A DNA stretch of 64,000 bases from Longimicrobium sp. (GCA_036389135.1 DASVQP010000052.1:62001-126000), one strand, 5' to 3'; counted from the stretch's first letter, positions 20,057 through 28,476 are shown. Notes: a model not told the origin generated them from the sequence alone. Program-made: numbers and translations.

Positions 20057-20163
20057 GGAAGTGCTGAGCGCTAGGTGCTAAGTCCTGAACGGCAGTGGGT
20101 CAAGTGCGTTAGTGCGCCTCATCACTTAGCACTTCGCACTTAGCACTTAGGACTTAGCGCTTC
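20057..20163. repeat. AGTGCTAAGTGC-family inverted repeat (family D)
   Basis: The left arm AAGTGCTGAGCGCTAGGTGC (from 20057) continues into TAAGTCCTGAAC. The right arm, CACTTAGCACTTCGCACTTAG and onward, ends near 20163. A GTGCGTTAGTGCG motif lies in the loop, as in the 12038 copy. It sits between the rpmA terminator and the prs promoter. Confidence 0.85.
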
Positions 20164-20168
20164 CTTCC

Positions 20169-20198
20169 TTGACGCTGGCGCGGGGCGCGGCCTATTCT
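20169..20198 (+). promoter_or_regulatory. Promoter of prs
   Basis: TTGACG (20169-20174), 18-base spacer, TATTCT (20193-20198), predicting a start near 20205 and a 30-base leader. The TTG of the -35 box is in frame with prs and could be mistaken for a start codon. Confidence 0.6.
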
Positions 20199-20234
20199 GT
20201 CGGGCTCCAAACCACACCAAAACCGACCAGGCAG

Positions 20235-21191
20235 ATGACTGAGGCGCTCTCCAGCAACTCCATGATGGTGCTCTCCGGGTCGGCCGACAGGCCGCTGGCG
20301 GAAGAGATGGCGGCGCGCATGGAGGTCGAGCTGGGCGCGGTGACCACAAACCGTTTCGCGGACGGGGAGATCTTCGTACGGATCGACGACAACGTGCGCG
20401 GCCGCGACCTGTACATCGTGCAGAGCACCGTGCCGCCCGCCGACAACATCATGGAGCTGCTGCTCCTGCTGGACGCGGCGCGGCGCGCTTCGGCGGCGCG
20501 CGTCACGGCGGTGATCCCGTACTTCGGATACGCGCGGCAGGACCGCAAGGACCAGCCGCGCGTCGCCATCGGGGCCAAGCTGATCGCCAACCTGATCACT
20601 TCCGCGGGCGCGGACCGGGTGCTCAGCGTGGACTTCCACCAGCACCAGCTGCAGGGGTTCTTTGACATCCCGGTGGACCACCTGTACGCGGCGCCGGTGT
20701 TCATGAAGTACTTCCGGGAAAAGAACCTCACCAACCTGGTGACGGTGTCGCCGGACGTGGGGTCGGCCAAGATGGCGCGCGGCTTCGCCAAGCGGCTGGG
20801 CGCCAGCATGGGGATCATCGACAAGCGCCGCCCCTCCGCCAACGTGGCCGAGGTGATGAACGTCATCGGCGAGGTGGAGGGGAAGGACTGCCTCCTGACC
20901 GACGACATGATCGACACGGCCGGCACCATGGCCGAGGCGGCGAGGGCGCTCAAGGATCGCGGCGCCCGCGACGTGTACGCCTGCGCAACGCATGCCCTGC
21001 TCAGCGGGCCGGCGGTGGAGCGGCTGGTGAACGCGCCCTTCAAGGAGATCGTGGTCACCAACACGGTGCCGATCCCCCCGGGGAAGCGCTTCCCCACGCT
21101 CACCGTGCTCTCCGTGGCGGAGCTGCTGGCCCGCGCGGTGCGGTACACACACTTCAACGAATCCGTCAGCTCGCTCTTCGAAACGGCGTGA
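20235..21191 (+). CDS. prs: Ribose-phosphate pyrophosphokinase (PRPP synthase)
   Basis: 318 residues from the ATG at 20235; the frame also opens at a TTG inside the promoter, which is rejected. Class I PrsA: FADGEIFVRIDDNVRGRDLYI near residue 40, VIPYFGYARQDRKD, VDFHQHQLQGFFDIPVDHLYA with the catalytic His, and the PRPP loop DDMIDTAGTM. It makes PRPP from ribose-5-phosphate and ATP for nucleotides, His and Trp. It precedes the bL25 and pth genes, the same prs-ctc-pth order seen in many bacteria. Confidence 0.97.
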   Translation: MTEALSSNSMMVLSGSADRPLAEEMAARMEVELGAVTTNRFADGEIFVRIDDNVRGRDLYIVQSTVPPADNIMELLLLLDAARRASAARVTAVIPYFGYARQDRKDQPRVAIGAKLIANLITSAGADRVLSVDFHQHQLQGFFDIPVDHLYAAPVFMKYFREKNLTNLVTVSPDVGSAKMARGFAKRLGASMGIIDKRRPSANVAEVMNVIGEVEGKDCLLTDDMIDTAGTMAEAARALKDRGARDVYACATHALLSGPAVERLVNAPFKEIVVTNTVPIPPGKRFPTLTVLSVAELLARAVRYTHFNESVSSLFETA

Positions 21192-21256
21192 CCCGCGCGG
21201 CCGGCTGACGGCTTGATGACCGCGTGCGAGTCTTGAACAACTCAGGGAGAAAGACG

Positions 21257-21886
21257 ATGGCTGCAACTTTGAACGCAACCGCCCGCACAGGGTCGGGAAA
21301 GGGTGGCGCCCGCAAGCTGCGCGCGACCGGCAAGGTGCCGGCCGTGGTGTACGGGCATGGCGACAAGAACGTCCCGCTGGCGCTCGACCGCCACGAGCTG
21401 GAGCTCCTCCTCCACGGCATCTCGGTGGAGAACACGGTCATCTCGCTGGTGACCGACGGCGGCACGGGGAAAGACGTGCTGATCCGCGACGTGCAGATGC
21501 ACCCGTACCGTCCCGAGGTGCTTCACGTGGACTTCATCCAGCTCCACGCGGGCGAGGTGATCCGCATGAAGATCCCGGTGCGCCTGAGCGGCAACCCCGC
21601 CGGCGTCCGTGACGAGGGCGCGGTGCTGGACCAGGTGATCTACGACCTGGAAGTCGAGTGCCTGCCGGGGAACATCCCCGAGGCGTTCGAGGTGGACGTC
21701 TCCAACCTGAGCGTGGGCGAGTCGATCCGCGTGCACGACGTGTCGTTCCCCAACGTGCGCATCCTGGCCGACGGCGAGCTGCCGATCGCGTCCGTGGTGC
21801 CGCCGACCGTGGAGCCCGCGGCCGACGCCGAGACGGCGACCGGCGAGCCGGAGGTGATCTCGTCGCGCATGGCCGCGGAAACGTGA
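21257..21886 (+). CDS. rplY: 50S ribosomal protein bL25 (general stress protein CTC type)
   Basis: 209 residues from the ATG at 21257, with CAGGGAGAAAG as ribosome site; an in-frame GTG 33 bases upstream is less likely. Residues 1-95 are the L25 5S-rRNA-binding domain (GKGGARKLRATGKVPAVVYGH). Residues 96-190 are the TL5/CTC beta domain, and an acidic tail follows. It binds 5S rRNA in the central protuberance. It lies 65 bases after prs, and a 32-bp hairpin right after the stop should end the transcript. Confidence 0.95.
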   Translation: MAATLNATARTGSGKGGARKLRATGKVPAVVYGHGDKNVPLALDRHELELLLHGISVENTVISLVTDGGTGKDVLIRDVQMHPYRPEVLHVDFIQLHAGEVIRMKIPVRLSGNPAGVRDEGAVLDQVIYDLEVECLPGNIPEAFEVDVSNLSVGESIRVHDVSFPNVRILADGELPIASVVPPTVEPAADAETATGEPEVISSRMAAET

Positions 21887-21894
21887 ACTGAATG

Positions 21895-21970
21895 AAAGTG
21901 CCCAGTGCCTGGTGCCTAGTGCCTAGTATCATCCACTAGGCACTGAGCACCGGGCACTGGGCACTTTTTC
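21895..21970 (+). terminator. Family D hairpin acting as terminator after rplY
   Basis: The 32-base arm starting AAAGTGCCCAGTGCCTGGTG (21895) pairs, with three mismatches, with the arm ending GGGCACTGGGCACTTT, followed by TTTT at about 21965-21969. It begins eight bases after the rplY stop and ends 14 bases before the pth GTG. Confidence 0.82.
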
Positions 21971-21984
21971 GCGGAGCGAGGACA

Positions 21985-22557
21985 GTGGCGGGGCTCAAGG
22001 TGATCGTGGGGCTGGGGAATCCGGGGAAGGAGTACGCCCTCACGCGGCACAACGTGGGATGGTGGCTCGTGGATGCCCTGGCCGACTCGTGGGGGCTCGG
22101 CCGCTTCCGGCTGGACAAGAACGCGGCGGTGGCGCAGGGACGGATGGAGCCGCACGCCGTGCGCCTGATCAAGCCGCAGACGTACATGAACCGCAGCGGC
22201 GCGGCGCTGGGCCCCATCGCGCGGATGAACGCCATCGACGTCACGCGCGACCTGCTGGTGGTGGTGGACGACGTGGCGCTGGAGCCCGGCGTTATCCGCT
22301 TCCGCGCCACCGGCTCGGCCGGCGGGCACAACGGGCTCAAGTCGGTGGAGCAGGCGCTGGGCACAAAGGATTATCCGCGGCTGCGCATCGGCGTGGGCGC
22401 CAAGCCCCCGGCGATGGACCTGGCGGACTGGGTGCTCTCGCCCCCGCCGCGCGCCGCGCGCGACGCGATTCTGGACCGCTTCCCCGACCTGATCGACGGG
22501 GTGCGAGCGTGGATGGACGAGGGGGTGGAGGCCGCCATGAACCGCTACAACGGCTGA
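21985..22557 (+). CDS. pth: Peptidyl-tRNA hydrolase
   Basis: 190 residues from GTG. VIVGLGNPGKEYALTRHNVGWW places catalytic His at residue 22, and Asn12 is the conserved peptide-binding residue. QTYMNRSG and VVVDDVALEPGVIRFRATGSAGGHNGLKS complete the family signature. It frees tRNA from peptidyl-tRNAs that drop off ribosomes. The GTG follows the terminator at 21895 closely, so either read-through or an undetected promoter within the hairpin must serve it. Confidence 0.97.
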   Translation: MAGLKVIVGLGNPGKEYALTRHNVGWWLVDALADSWGLGRFRLDKNAAVAQGRMEPHAVRLIKPQTYMNRSGAALGPIARMNAIDVTRDLLVVVDDVALEPGVIRFRATGSAGGHNGLKSVEQALGTKDYPRLRIGVGAKPPAMDLADWVLSPPPRAARDAILDRFPDLIDGVRAWMDEGVEAAMNRYNG

Positions 22558-22579
22558 TCCGCTCCCGCGGGTACGCTCC

Positions 22580-24775
22580 ATGCCTCACCGGGTCCCGGAC
22601 GGCCCGTATACACCCAACCCCATCCCCCGAGATCTCGTGTCGCTGACGGAGTTCACCGCATGGACCGGCTGGCCCCTCGGTGTGCTGGGGCTCCTGCTGG
22701 CGCTGGGTGCTTTCTCGTACGTCCGCAGGCAACCCGCCGGCAACGAGGCGATGCGCGACTGGGCAGGCCAGATCCAGCACGGCGCCAACGCCTTCCTCCG
22801 CCGCCAATCCATCGTGCTGGCGGGGTTCATCGTCGTTGCCGCGTTGCTGCTGTGGCCCACGGCGTCGCTCGCCACGGCGGGTGCGTTCGCGCTGGGGGCG
22901 GCCACGGGGCTGGCGGTGGGATGGGTGTCGGTGCTCGCGGCCACCCGCGCCAACGTCCGCACCGCCGAGGCCGCGCGCGTGGCCGGCGAGGGCCCGGCGC
23001 TGCGGGTGGCGTTCGGCGGGGCGGCGGTGGCGGGGCTGACGGTGGCGGCGCTCGCGCTGGTGGGGCTGGGCGCGCTCTACTTCGCCCTCGTCTACGTGCA
23101 GGGCGTCTACCTGCCGGAGGAGTTCGCGCGCTTCGGCGAGATCCTGGCCGGCTACGCGCTGGGCGCCTCATCCATCGCCCTCTTCGCGCGCATGGGCGCC
23201 GGGATCTTCACCAAGTCCGCCGACGTGGGCGCCGACCTGGTGGGGAAGACCGAGGCCGGCATCCCCGAGGACGACCCGCGCAACCCCGCCACCGTGGCGG
23301 ACAACGTGGGCGACTGCGTGGGCGACACGGCGGGGATGGGCGTGGACCTCATGGAGTCGTACGTGGGCGCCATCGTCGCGACGGTGGCGCTGGGCGCGTA
23401 CAGCCCCGCGTACGCCAACAACCGCGTGGAAGCCGTCGCGCTGCCGCTCATCCTGGCGGCGGCGGGCTTCCTGGCGTCGGTGCTCGCGCTGGTCGGGGTG
23501 CGGCTGATGAAGGACACGCGCCCCGTGCTGGCGATGCGCGTCGCCACCCTGGGCGCGGTGGCCGTCTTCCTGGTGGCCGCCTTCATCATCGTGAGCCTGC
23601 TCGGCCTGGACCTGGAGGACCCCGCGGGCGGCGCGTACAGCCGCTTCGGCCCCTTCTGGGCGATCCTGGCGGGTGCGATCGCGGCGGTGGCGATTGCCGC
23701 GGCCACGGACTTCTACACCGGGTCACGTCCCATCCGGCGCATCGTGGAGGCGTCGCGCGGCGGCTCGGCCACCGCCATCCTGATGGGGCTGGCGATCGGG
23801 ATGGAATCGACGGCGATTCCCCTCCTCCTGATCGCGCTGGCGACGTGGGTGGCGCACGAGGCGGCGGGGCTGTACGGCATCGGCGTCGCGGCGGTGGGGA
23901 TGCTCGCGACGGTGGGCACGTCGATCACGCTGAACGCCTTCGCCGCCATCTCGGACACGGCGGGCGGCATCGCGCGCATGAGCCACCTGGGGAGCGAGAC
24001 GCGCCGCATCACCCTGACGCTCAAGGCCGCGGGGAGCGCCGCGGCCGCGGGCGGCAAGGGCGTGGCGATCGGCGCCGCGGCCCTCACCTCGCTCGCGCTC
24101 TTCTCCGCCTACGCCTCGGCGGTTCGGCTGGAGTCGATCGACCTGATCCACCCCTTCGTCCTCCTGGGGCTCCTGCTGGGCGGCGGCGTGCCGTTCTTCG
24201 TCGGTGCGCTCACCCTCGCCGCGGTGGGGCGCACGGCGGCCAAGGTCGCGGCCGAGTCGCGCCGCCAGCTCGCCGAGATCCCGGGGCTGATGGACGGCAC
24301 CGTGCAGCCGGACTCCGCGCGCTGCGTGGACATCGCCACCCGGGCGTCGCTGCGCGAGGCGGCGGTGCCTTTCGTCATCGCCATCCTGGTGCCGGTGATC
24401 GTGGGCGCCGCGCTTGGGACGGAGGCGCTGGGCGGCGTGCTGGTGGGCGCCACGGTGTCGGGGATCCTCCTGGCGCTCTTCATGACCAACGCGGGCGAGG
24501 CGTGGGACAACGCGCGCAAGTGGATCGAGTCCGACCCCGACACGCACCCCGGCTCCGAGCTCCACACCGCGGCCGTCCTGGGCGACACCGTGGGCGACCC
24601 GATGAAGGACGCCGCCGGCCCGTCGCTCAACATCCTGATCAAGCTGATGGCGGTGATCGCGCTGGTGCTCGCGCCCTGGTTCCTCTCCCTGCGCGGCCAG
24701 GAGGTCACACCCGTCCCGCAGGCCGGCGAGGAAGAGGCCATAGCGGTGCCGCACATGGAGATGCCCCGCGGCTGA
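22580..24775 (+). CDS. hppA: Membrane-bound ion-pumping pyrophosphatase
   Basis: 731 residues, about 16 transmembrane helices. The catalytic loop reads DVGADLVGKTEAGIPEDDPR, then NPATVADNVGDCVGDTAGMG (around residues 215-255), with the Asp set that binds Mg-PPi. A second set is GEAWDNARKWIE and LGDTVGDPMKDAAGPSLNI. The GSAAAAGGKG segment has Ala rather than Lys at the position that separates K+-dependent from K+-independent enzymes, suggesting K+ dependence; H+ versus Na+ specificity I cannot decide. A GTG at 22637 is an alternative start. It recovers energy from pyrophosphate as ion motive force. A CACAGAGA hairpin ends the unit. Confidence 0.95.
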   Translation: MPHRVPDGPYTPNPIPRDLVSLTEFTAWTGWPLGVLGLLLALGAFSYVRRQPAGNEAMRDWAGQIQHGANAFLRRQSIVLAGFIVVAALLLWPTASLATAGAFALGAATGLAVGWVSVLAATRANVRTAEAARVAGEGPALRVAFGGAAVAGLTVAALALVGLGALYFALVYVQGVYLPEEFARFGEILAGYALGASSIALFARMGAGIFTKSADVGADLVGKTEAGIPEDDPRNPATVADNVGDCVGDTAGMGVDLMESYVGAIVATVALGAYSPAYANNRVEAVALPLILAAAGFLASVLALVGVRLMKDTRPVLAMRVATLGAVAVFLVAAFIIVSLLGLDLEDPAGGAYSRFGPFWAILAGAIAAVAIAAATDFYTGSRPIRRIVEASRGGSATAILMGLAIGMESTAIPLLLIALATWVAHEAAGLYGIGVAAVGMLATVGTSITLNAFAAISDTAGGIARMSHLGSETRRITLTLKAAGSAAAAGGKGVAIGAAALTSLALFSAYASAVRLESIDLIHPFVLLGLLLGGGVPFFVGALTLAAVGRTAAKVAAESRRQLAEIPGLMDGTVQPDSARCVDIATRASLREAAVPFVIAILVPVIVGAALGTEALGGVLVGATVSGILLALFMTNAGEAWDNARKWIESDPDTHPGSELHTAAVLGDTVGDPMKDAAGPSLNILIKLMAVIALVLAPWFLSLRGQEVTPVPQAGEEEAIAVPHMEMPRG

Positions 24776-24791
24776 TCGCGGAAAAGCAATC

Positions 24792-24861
24792 TCACACAGA
24801 GACACAGAGCCGCAGAGAGAACTTCGTCGTCTTTCGTCTGTGGCTCTGTGTCTCTGTGTGA
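24792..24861 (+). terminator. CACAGAGA-family hairpin after hppA
   Basis: A 24-base arm (TCACACAGAGACACAGAGCC and onward) pairs with its complement ending TCTCTGTGTGA, one mismatch. It starts 16 bases after the hppA stop. It is the closest relative of the 526 element. There is no clear T-run, so factor-assisted termination or 3'-end protection are alternatives. Confidence 0.75.
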
Positions 24862-24910
24862 GCCATGCGGTTGTCGTGTAGGGACCCTTCCGGGTGCGTT
24901 TCGTGTAGAT

Positions 24911-25666
24911 GTGCGGAACGAACGCAACCCGAACCGCTGCATATACTTGCTGAATAATTTCTTTCGTTCCCTCTCCGTGGTCGTGTCGCTCGCCGCCGCG
25001 GCGTGCACCGACCTACCTACCGGCCCCGCCATCGACGAGACCATCGACGGCATCGACGTATCGCACTGGCAGGGCACGATCGACTGGCAGGCGGTGCGCG
25101 GGGGCGGCATCGACTTCGCCTTCATCAAGGCGACCGAGGGCGGCACGTACACCGACCCGCAGTTCGCGCGCAACTGGGCCGCCGCCGCGGACGCGGGGAT
25201 CACGCGCGGGGCGTACCACTACTTCCGCCCCAACGTGGACGCGGTGAAGCAGGCCGAGCACTTCCTGCGCGTCACCCGACTCGGCGCGGGTGACCTGCCG
25301 GCCGTGCTGGACGTCGAGACGTCGGACGGGCTGACGGGCGATGCGCTGCTGCGCGCGGTTCGCAGCTGGCTGGAGACGGTGGAGCGCGCCACGGGGAAGC
25401 GCCCCATCGTCTACACGTACCCGGACTTCTGGAACCGCTACGTCTCCGCCTCGCCCGGGCCGTACCCGCTCTGGATCGCATCCTACGGGCGCGACCAGCC
25501 GCTGATGCCGACGACGGGGTGGAGCGACTGGACTTTCTGGCAGAGCTCCGCCACCGGCCGCGTCCCCGGCATCCAGGGCGACGTGGACCTGGACCACTTC
25601 CGCGGCGGATCGAACGAGCTCGCGGCCCTGACCGGCGGCTCCGGACCCCTGTTCGCCCGCCGCTGA
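24911..25666 (+). CDS. GH25 lysozyme-like lipoprotein (first of a tandem pair)
   Basis: 251 residues if begun at the GTG at 24911. A TTG at 24947 (MLNNFFRSLSVVVSLAAAAC) is an equally good lipoprotein start; both keep the AAAAC lipobox. TATACT (24942-24947) could be a -10 box, which would favour an even later start. The GH25 barrel follows: GIDVSHWQGTIDWQ with the first catalytic Asp, FAFIKATEGG, GAYHYFRP, and LDVETSDG with the acid/base pair. It cuts the MurNAc-GlcNAc bond of peptidoglycan. Its lipid anchor suggests wall remodelling rather than phage lysis. It is very similar to the gene at 25742. Confidence 0.85.
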   Translation: MRNERNPNRCIYLLNNFFRSLSVVVSLAAAACTDLPTGPAIDETIDGIDVSHWQGTIDWQAVRGGGIDFAFIKATEGGTYTDPQFARNWAAAADAGITRGAYHYFRPNVDAVKQAEHFLRVTRLGAGDLPAVLDVETSDGLTGDALLRAVRSWLETVERATGKRPIVYTYPDFWNRYVSASPGPYPLWIASYGRDQPLMPTTGWSDWTFWQSSATGRVPGIQGDVDLDHFRGGSNELAALTGGSGPLFARR

Positions 25667-25741
25667 CGCAACGCGCGGCGGAGCGCGGTGCTCCGCCGCA
25701 TCTGAATTCGCTGAACCGATCCAACGCTCGCTCACCTCGCC

Positions 25742-26440
25742 ATGAAGTTCGCCACGCTTCTCCCGCTGCGCCGCCTCGTGCCCGGCGCCCTCGCCCTGCT
25801 CGTCCTCGCCGGCACCGCCCTGCAGGCCGATGCGCCGCGCCGCGTCCGCGGCATCGACGTTTCGCACCACCAGGGCCGCATCAACTGGACGGCGGTGAAA
25901 GGCGACGGCATCCGCTTCGTCTTCATCAAGGCCACCGAGGGCGGCGACTGGACCGATCCGAACTTCCGGCGCAACTGGACGAACGCGCGCGAGGCCGGCC
26001 TCCTGCGCGGCGCGTACCACTACTACCGCCCGCAGACGCACTCGGCCGTGCAGGCGCGGCACTTCCTGCGGCGCGTCAAGGTCGGCCCAAACGACTTGCC
26101 GCCCGTGCTGGACGTGGAGGCGACCGACGGCGTGTCCGATGCGACGCTGCGCCGCGGGGTGCGCAACTGGCTGCGCATCGTGGAAGCCGAGACGGGAAAG
26201 CGACCCATCATCTACGTGAGCCGCCGCTTCGCCCCTCGCCTCGCCGCGCAGTTCGGCGACTACCCGCTCTGGATCGCGGACTACCGCAGCAACGGGCCGG
26301 CGGTGCCGCGCGGGTGGCGGCGGTGGACGTTCTGGCAGCACTCGGAGCGGGGGCGGGTGAGGGGCATCCGCGCGCCTGTGGACCGCAACTGGTACCGCGG
26401 GACGCTGGAGGAGCTTCGCAGCTTCGCGCAGCGCAGTTGA
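25742..26440 (+). CDS. GH25 lysozyme-like protein, secreted (second of the pair)
   Basis: 232 residues with a cleavable signal (basic start, LVLAGTALQADA). GIDVSHHQGRINWTAV, FVFIKATEGGDWTDPNF, GAYHYYRPQ and LDVEATDG match the neighbouring paralogue block for block, with no gap in the catalytic core, so the pair arose by tandem duplication. Here the anchor cysteine is missing, so this copy should be released. The stop codon overlaps the -35 box of the ychF promoter. Confidence 0.88.
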   Translation: MKFATLLPLRRLVPGALALLVLAGTALQADAPRRVRGIDVSHHQGRINWTAVKGDGIRFVFIKATEGGDWTDPNFRRNWTNAREAGLLRGAYHYYRPQTHSAVQARHFLRRVKVGPNDLPPVLDVEATDGVSDATLRRGVRNWLRIVEAETGKRPIIYVSRRFAPRLAAQFGDYPLWIADYRSNGPAVPRGWRRWTFWQHSERGRVRGIRAPVDRNWYRGTLEELRSFAQRS

Positions 26441-26464
26441 CGCTCGCGGCGCAGGGGTTAGATT
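26437..26464 (+). promoter_or_regulatory. Promoter of ychF
   Basis: TTGACG (26437-26442, overlapping the upstream TGA stop), 16-base spacer, TAGATT (26459-26464). Predicted start near 26471, giving a leader of about 70 bases. Confidence 0.6.
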
Positions 26465-26539
26465 TCAGAGTCCGGCCGGGACCCCGCGAGGTGTCCCGGC
26501 CGCTTCGTTTGCAACTCCATCCTTTCCGGATGTTCTGAT

Positions 26540-27640
26540 ATGCTGAAGCTTGGGATCGTGGGGCTCCCCAACGTGGGGAAGTCCACCCTGTTCAACGCCC
26601 TCACCGCCGCGGGCGCCGACGCCGCCAACTACCCGTTCTGCACCGTGGAGCCGAACGTGGGGAACGTGGAGGTGCCCGACCCGCGCGTGGACCTGCTGGC
26701 CGAAAAGGTCAAGCCGCAGCGCGTGCTGCGCGCCGTGGTGCAGTTCGTGGACATCGCGGGGCTGGTGGAGGGCGCATCGCAGGGCGAAGGGCTCGGCAAC
26801 CAGTTCCTCAGCAACATCCGCGAGACCGACGCGGTGGTGCACGTCGTCCGCTGCTTCGACGACCCGGACGTGGTGCACGTGATGGGCGGCGTGGACCCCG
26901 TGCGCGACCGCGAGGTCATCAACCTGGAGCTCGCTCTTTCCGACCTCGCGGTGGTGGAGAAGCGCCTGGACCGCGCCCGCAAGGCCGCCCGCGGCCAGGA
27001 CCGCGACGCGCTCGCCGAGGTCGGCCTCCTGGAAAGGCTCCTGGAGGCGCTTGGTGCCGGGCAGGCCGCGCGGGTGGTGCAGGCGAACGAGGAGGAGTCG
27101 AAGATCCTGCGCTCGTACAACCTGCTCACCAGCAAGCCGGTTCTCTACCTGGCCAACGTCGCCGAGTCGGACCTCCCCGAGGGCGACAACGAGCACGTCC
27201 GCGCGCTGCGCAAGGCGGTGGAGGCGAGCGGCGAGCGCGCCGAGATCATCCCCATCAGCAGCAAGATCGAGAGCGAGCTGGCCGAGCTCCCGCCCGAGGA
27301 GCGCGACGAGTTCCTGGGGTCGCTGGGCCTGAACGAGCCGGGCCTCCACACGCTGATCCGCACGGGGTACGCGCTGCTGGGGCTGCAGGTCTATTTCACC
27401 GCGGGCGAAAAGGAGGTCCGCGCGTGGGAGATCCCGGTGGGTGCTCGCGCCCCCCAGGCCGCCGGCGTCATCCACTCCGACTTCGAGCGCGCCTTCATCC
27501 GCGCCGAGACCGTCGCCTGGGATGACTTTGTGAAGACCGGCTCCGTGAAGACCGCCCGCGAGCAGGGGCTGATGCGGTCGGAGGGGAAGGAGTACGTGGT
27601 CAAGGATGGGGACATCCTGCTGTTCCGCACCAGCGCGTAA
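26540..27640 (+). CDS. ychF: Redox-regulated ATPase YchF (Obg-family)
   Basis: 366 residues, standard length. P-loop GLPNVGKS at 8-15, NYPFCTVEPNVG for switch I, VDIAGLVEGASQGEGLGNQF for G3, and YLANVAESD in place of the G4 NKxD, the change that makes YchF prefer ATP. A helical hairpin domain lies in the middle and a TGS domain at the C-terminus (about 280-363, YFTAGEKEVRAWEIP). It binds ribosomes and influences translation and oxidative-stress response. The gene has its own promoter. Confidence 0.97.
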   Translation: MLKLGIVGLPNVGKSTLFNALTAAGADAANYPFCTVEPNVGNVEVPDPRVDLLAEKVKPQRVLRAVVQFVDIAGLVEGASQGEGLGNQFLSNIRETDAVVHVVRCFDDPDVVHVMGGVDPVRDREVINLELALSDLAVVEKRLDRARKAARGQDRDALAEVGLLERLLEALGAGQAARVVQANEEESKILRSYNLLTSKPVLYLANVAESDLPEGDNEHVRALRKAVEASGERAEIIPISSKIESELAELPPEERDEFLGSLGLNEPGLHTLIRTGYALLGLQVYFTAGEKEVRAWEIPVGARAPQAAGVIHSDFERAFIRAETVAWDDFVKTGSVKTAREQGLMRSEGKEYVVKDGDILLFRTSA

Positions 27641-27735
27641 CGCATCGCAACTCACGCAACGGAGCCCCGCCAGCACCTGCTGATCCTCAAGCATCCGAGA
27701 GCACGGCGCCTGCGCTGGAGAGCCTCGAGTGCGAG

Positions 27736-27867
27736 TTGTTCTTGAGGGAGTACGAAGAGGCGTACGCGAAGCTTCGCGACGATCCCGCAGCACTGGCTGA
27801 GTTCGAGGCGGAGCGTCGTGAGTTCGACGGCACCCTGATGGACGGTCTAGAGGACGAGGTTGCTTGA
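27736..27867 (+). CDS. Possible antitoxin remnant upstream of mazF
   Basis: The last 43 codons before the toxin read as an acidic, helical peptide: FLREYEEAYAKLRDDPAALA, then EFEAERREFDGTLMDGLEDE. That resembles the toxin-wrapping tail of MazE-like or small RHH antitoxins. The frame stays open back into ychF, but offers no ATG or GTG; the only starts are TTG at 27736 and 27742. A DNA-binding half is not seen. Its TGA overlaps the toxin ATG by one base, as in true antitoxin-toxin pairs. Either a very short antitoxin or the remains of one. Confidence 0.45.
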   Translation: MFLREYEEAYAKLRDDPAALAEFEAERREFDGTLMDGLEDEVA

Positions 27868-28229
27868 TGTCGGCAGTGGCGGGTCCGCTTCAGGGTGAAG
27901 TGTGGATGGTCAACTTCGATCCCGTCCAGGGGAGCGAGCAGGCGGGAATCCGGCCGGCGTTGATGGTTTCGCGCAACGAGCTCAACCGCACCGGGCTGTG
28001 CGTGGTCGTCCCGGGTACCCGCACGAGCCGGAACTTCCCCGGACGGGTCAGGCTCCCAAGGGGTGTTGGCGGTGTGACCGAAGACACTTACCTGCTTTCG
28101 GAGCAGGTTCGCGCCGTGTCTGCCAGCCGCTTCTTGCGGTTCCTTGGCGCGGTGGAGACGAAGCACCTAAAGCAGACACTCACCCATGTCGGGTACTATC
28201 TGACGGTACCCTCCCACGGGATCAGTTAG
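27867..28229 (+). CDS. mazF: PemK/MazF-family endoribonuclease toxin
   Basis: 120 residues from the ATG overlapping the preceding stop by one base (a TTG one codon earlier also fits). GEVWMVNFDPVQGSEQAGIRPALMVS is the PemK/MazF opening with the conserved Gly-Glu-Val/Ile-Trp strand and the catalytic Arg loop. LLSEQVRAVSASRFLRFLGAVE supplies the following strands and helix. It probably cuts mRNA at short sequence motifs. The catalytic features look intact. The gene is followed by a hairpin island rather than a further gene. Confidence 0.85.
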   Translation: MSAVAGPLQGEVWMVNFDPVQGSEQAGIRPALMVSRNELNRTGLCVVVPGTRTSRNFPGRVRLPRGVGGVTEDTYLLSEQVRAVSASRFLRFLGAVETKHLKQTLTHVGYYLTVPSHGIS

Positions 28230-28289
28230 CCACTGGGCCCCTCTTCGATTTCTCTCCTGGAGGCGGGCTGGGGCGAATACGCAGGACAC

Positions 28290-28380
28290 GGGCAGACAAG
28301 CGGGTCTGCCCCTACGGCATCTGCGTTCAACGCGAGAATCGAGGCGGGGGATGGGGCGGCGTGATGAATCACGCGCCTAT
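28290..28380 (+). repeat. Phased hairpin island, copies B and C'
   Basis: B at 28290 has the usual GGGCAGAC/GTCTGCCC stem but loop AAGCGG. C' at 28357 has GGCGTGA/TCACGC with loop TGAA, sharing with 5122 the paired change from C-G to T-A. Spacing 67 bases. Hairpin A is missing. Confidence 0.85.
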
Positions 28381-28420
28381 GGGCGCGCGGTGTGGGGCCG
28401 TACGGGGGGATCTTCTCCCC

Positions 28421-28474
28421 GAGTCCGCGAAGGCGGACTTTGTGCGGTTGTTGCAGCGAGTTCACGCGCCCGTG
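28421..28474 (+). repeat. TCCGCGAAGGCGGA element (family I)
   Basis: GAGTCCGCGAAGGCGGACTT forms a small hairpin with a GAA loop, followed by TGTGCGGTTGTTGCAGCGAG and TTCACGCGCCCGTG. Two more copies are at 46999 and 47219, on either side of another island. It abuts the rpsF promoter. Confidence 0.8.
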
Positions 28475-28476
28475 GG

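Noticed and set aside
20169-20234. Earlier TTG start of prs adding 22 residues
   Set aside because: The TTG belongs to the -35 box of a good promoter, and the extra residues do not look like PrsA.
24911-26440. Prophage endolysins
   Set aside because: Both lysozymes carry export signals and have housekeeping neighbours (hppA, ychF); no holin, integrase or capsid genes are seen.
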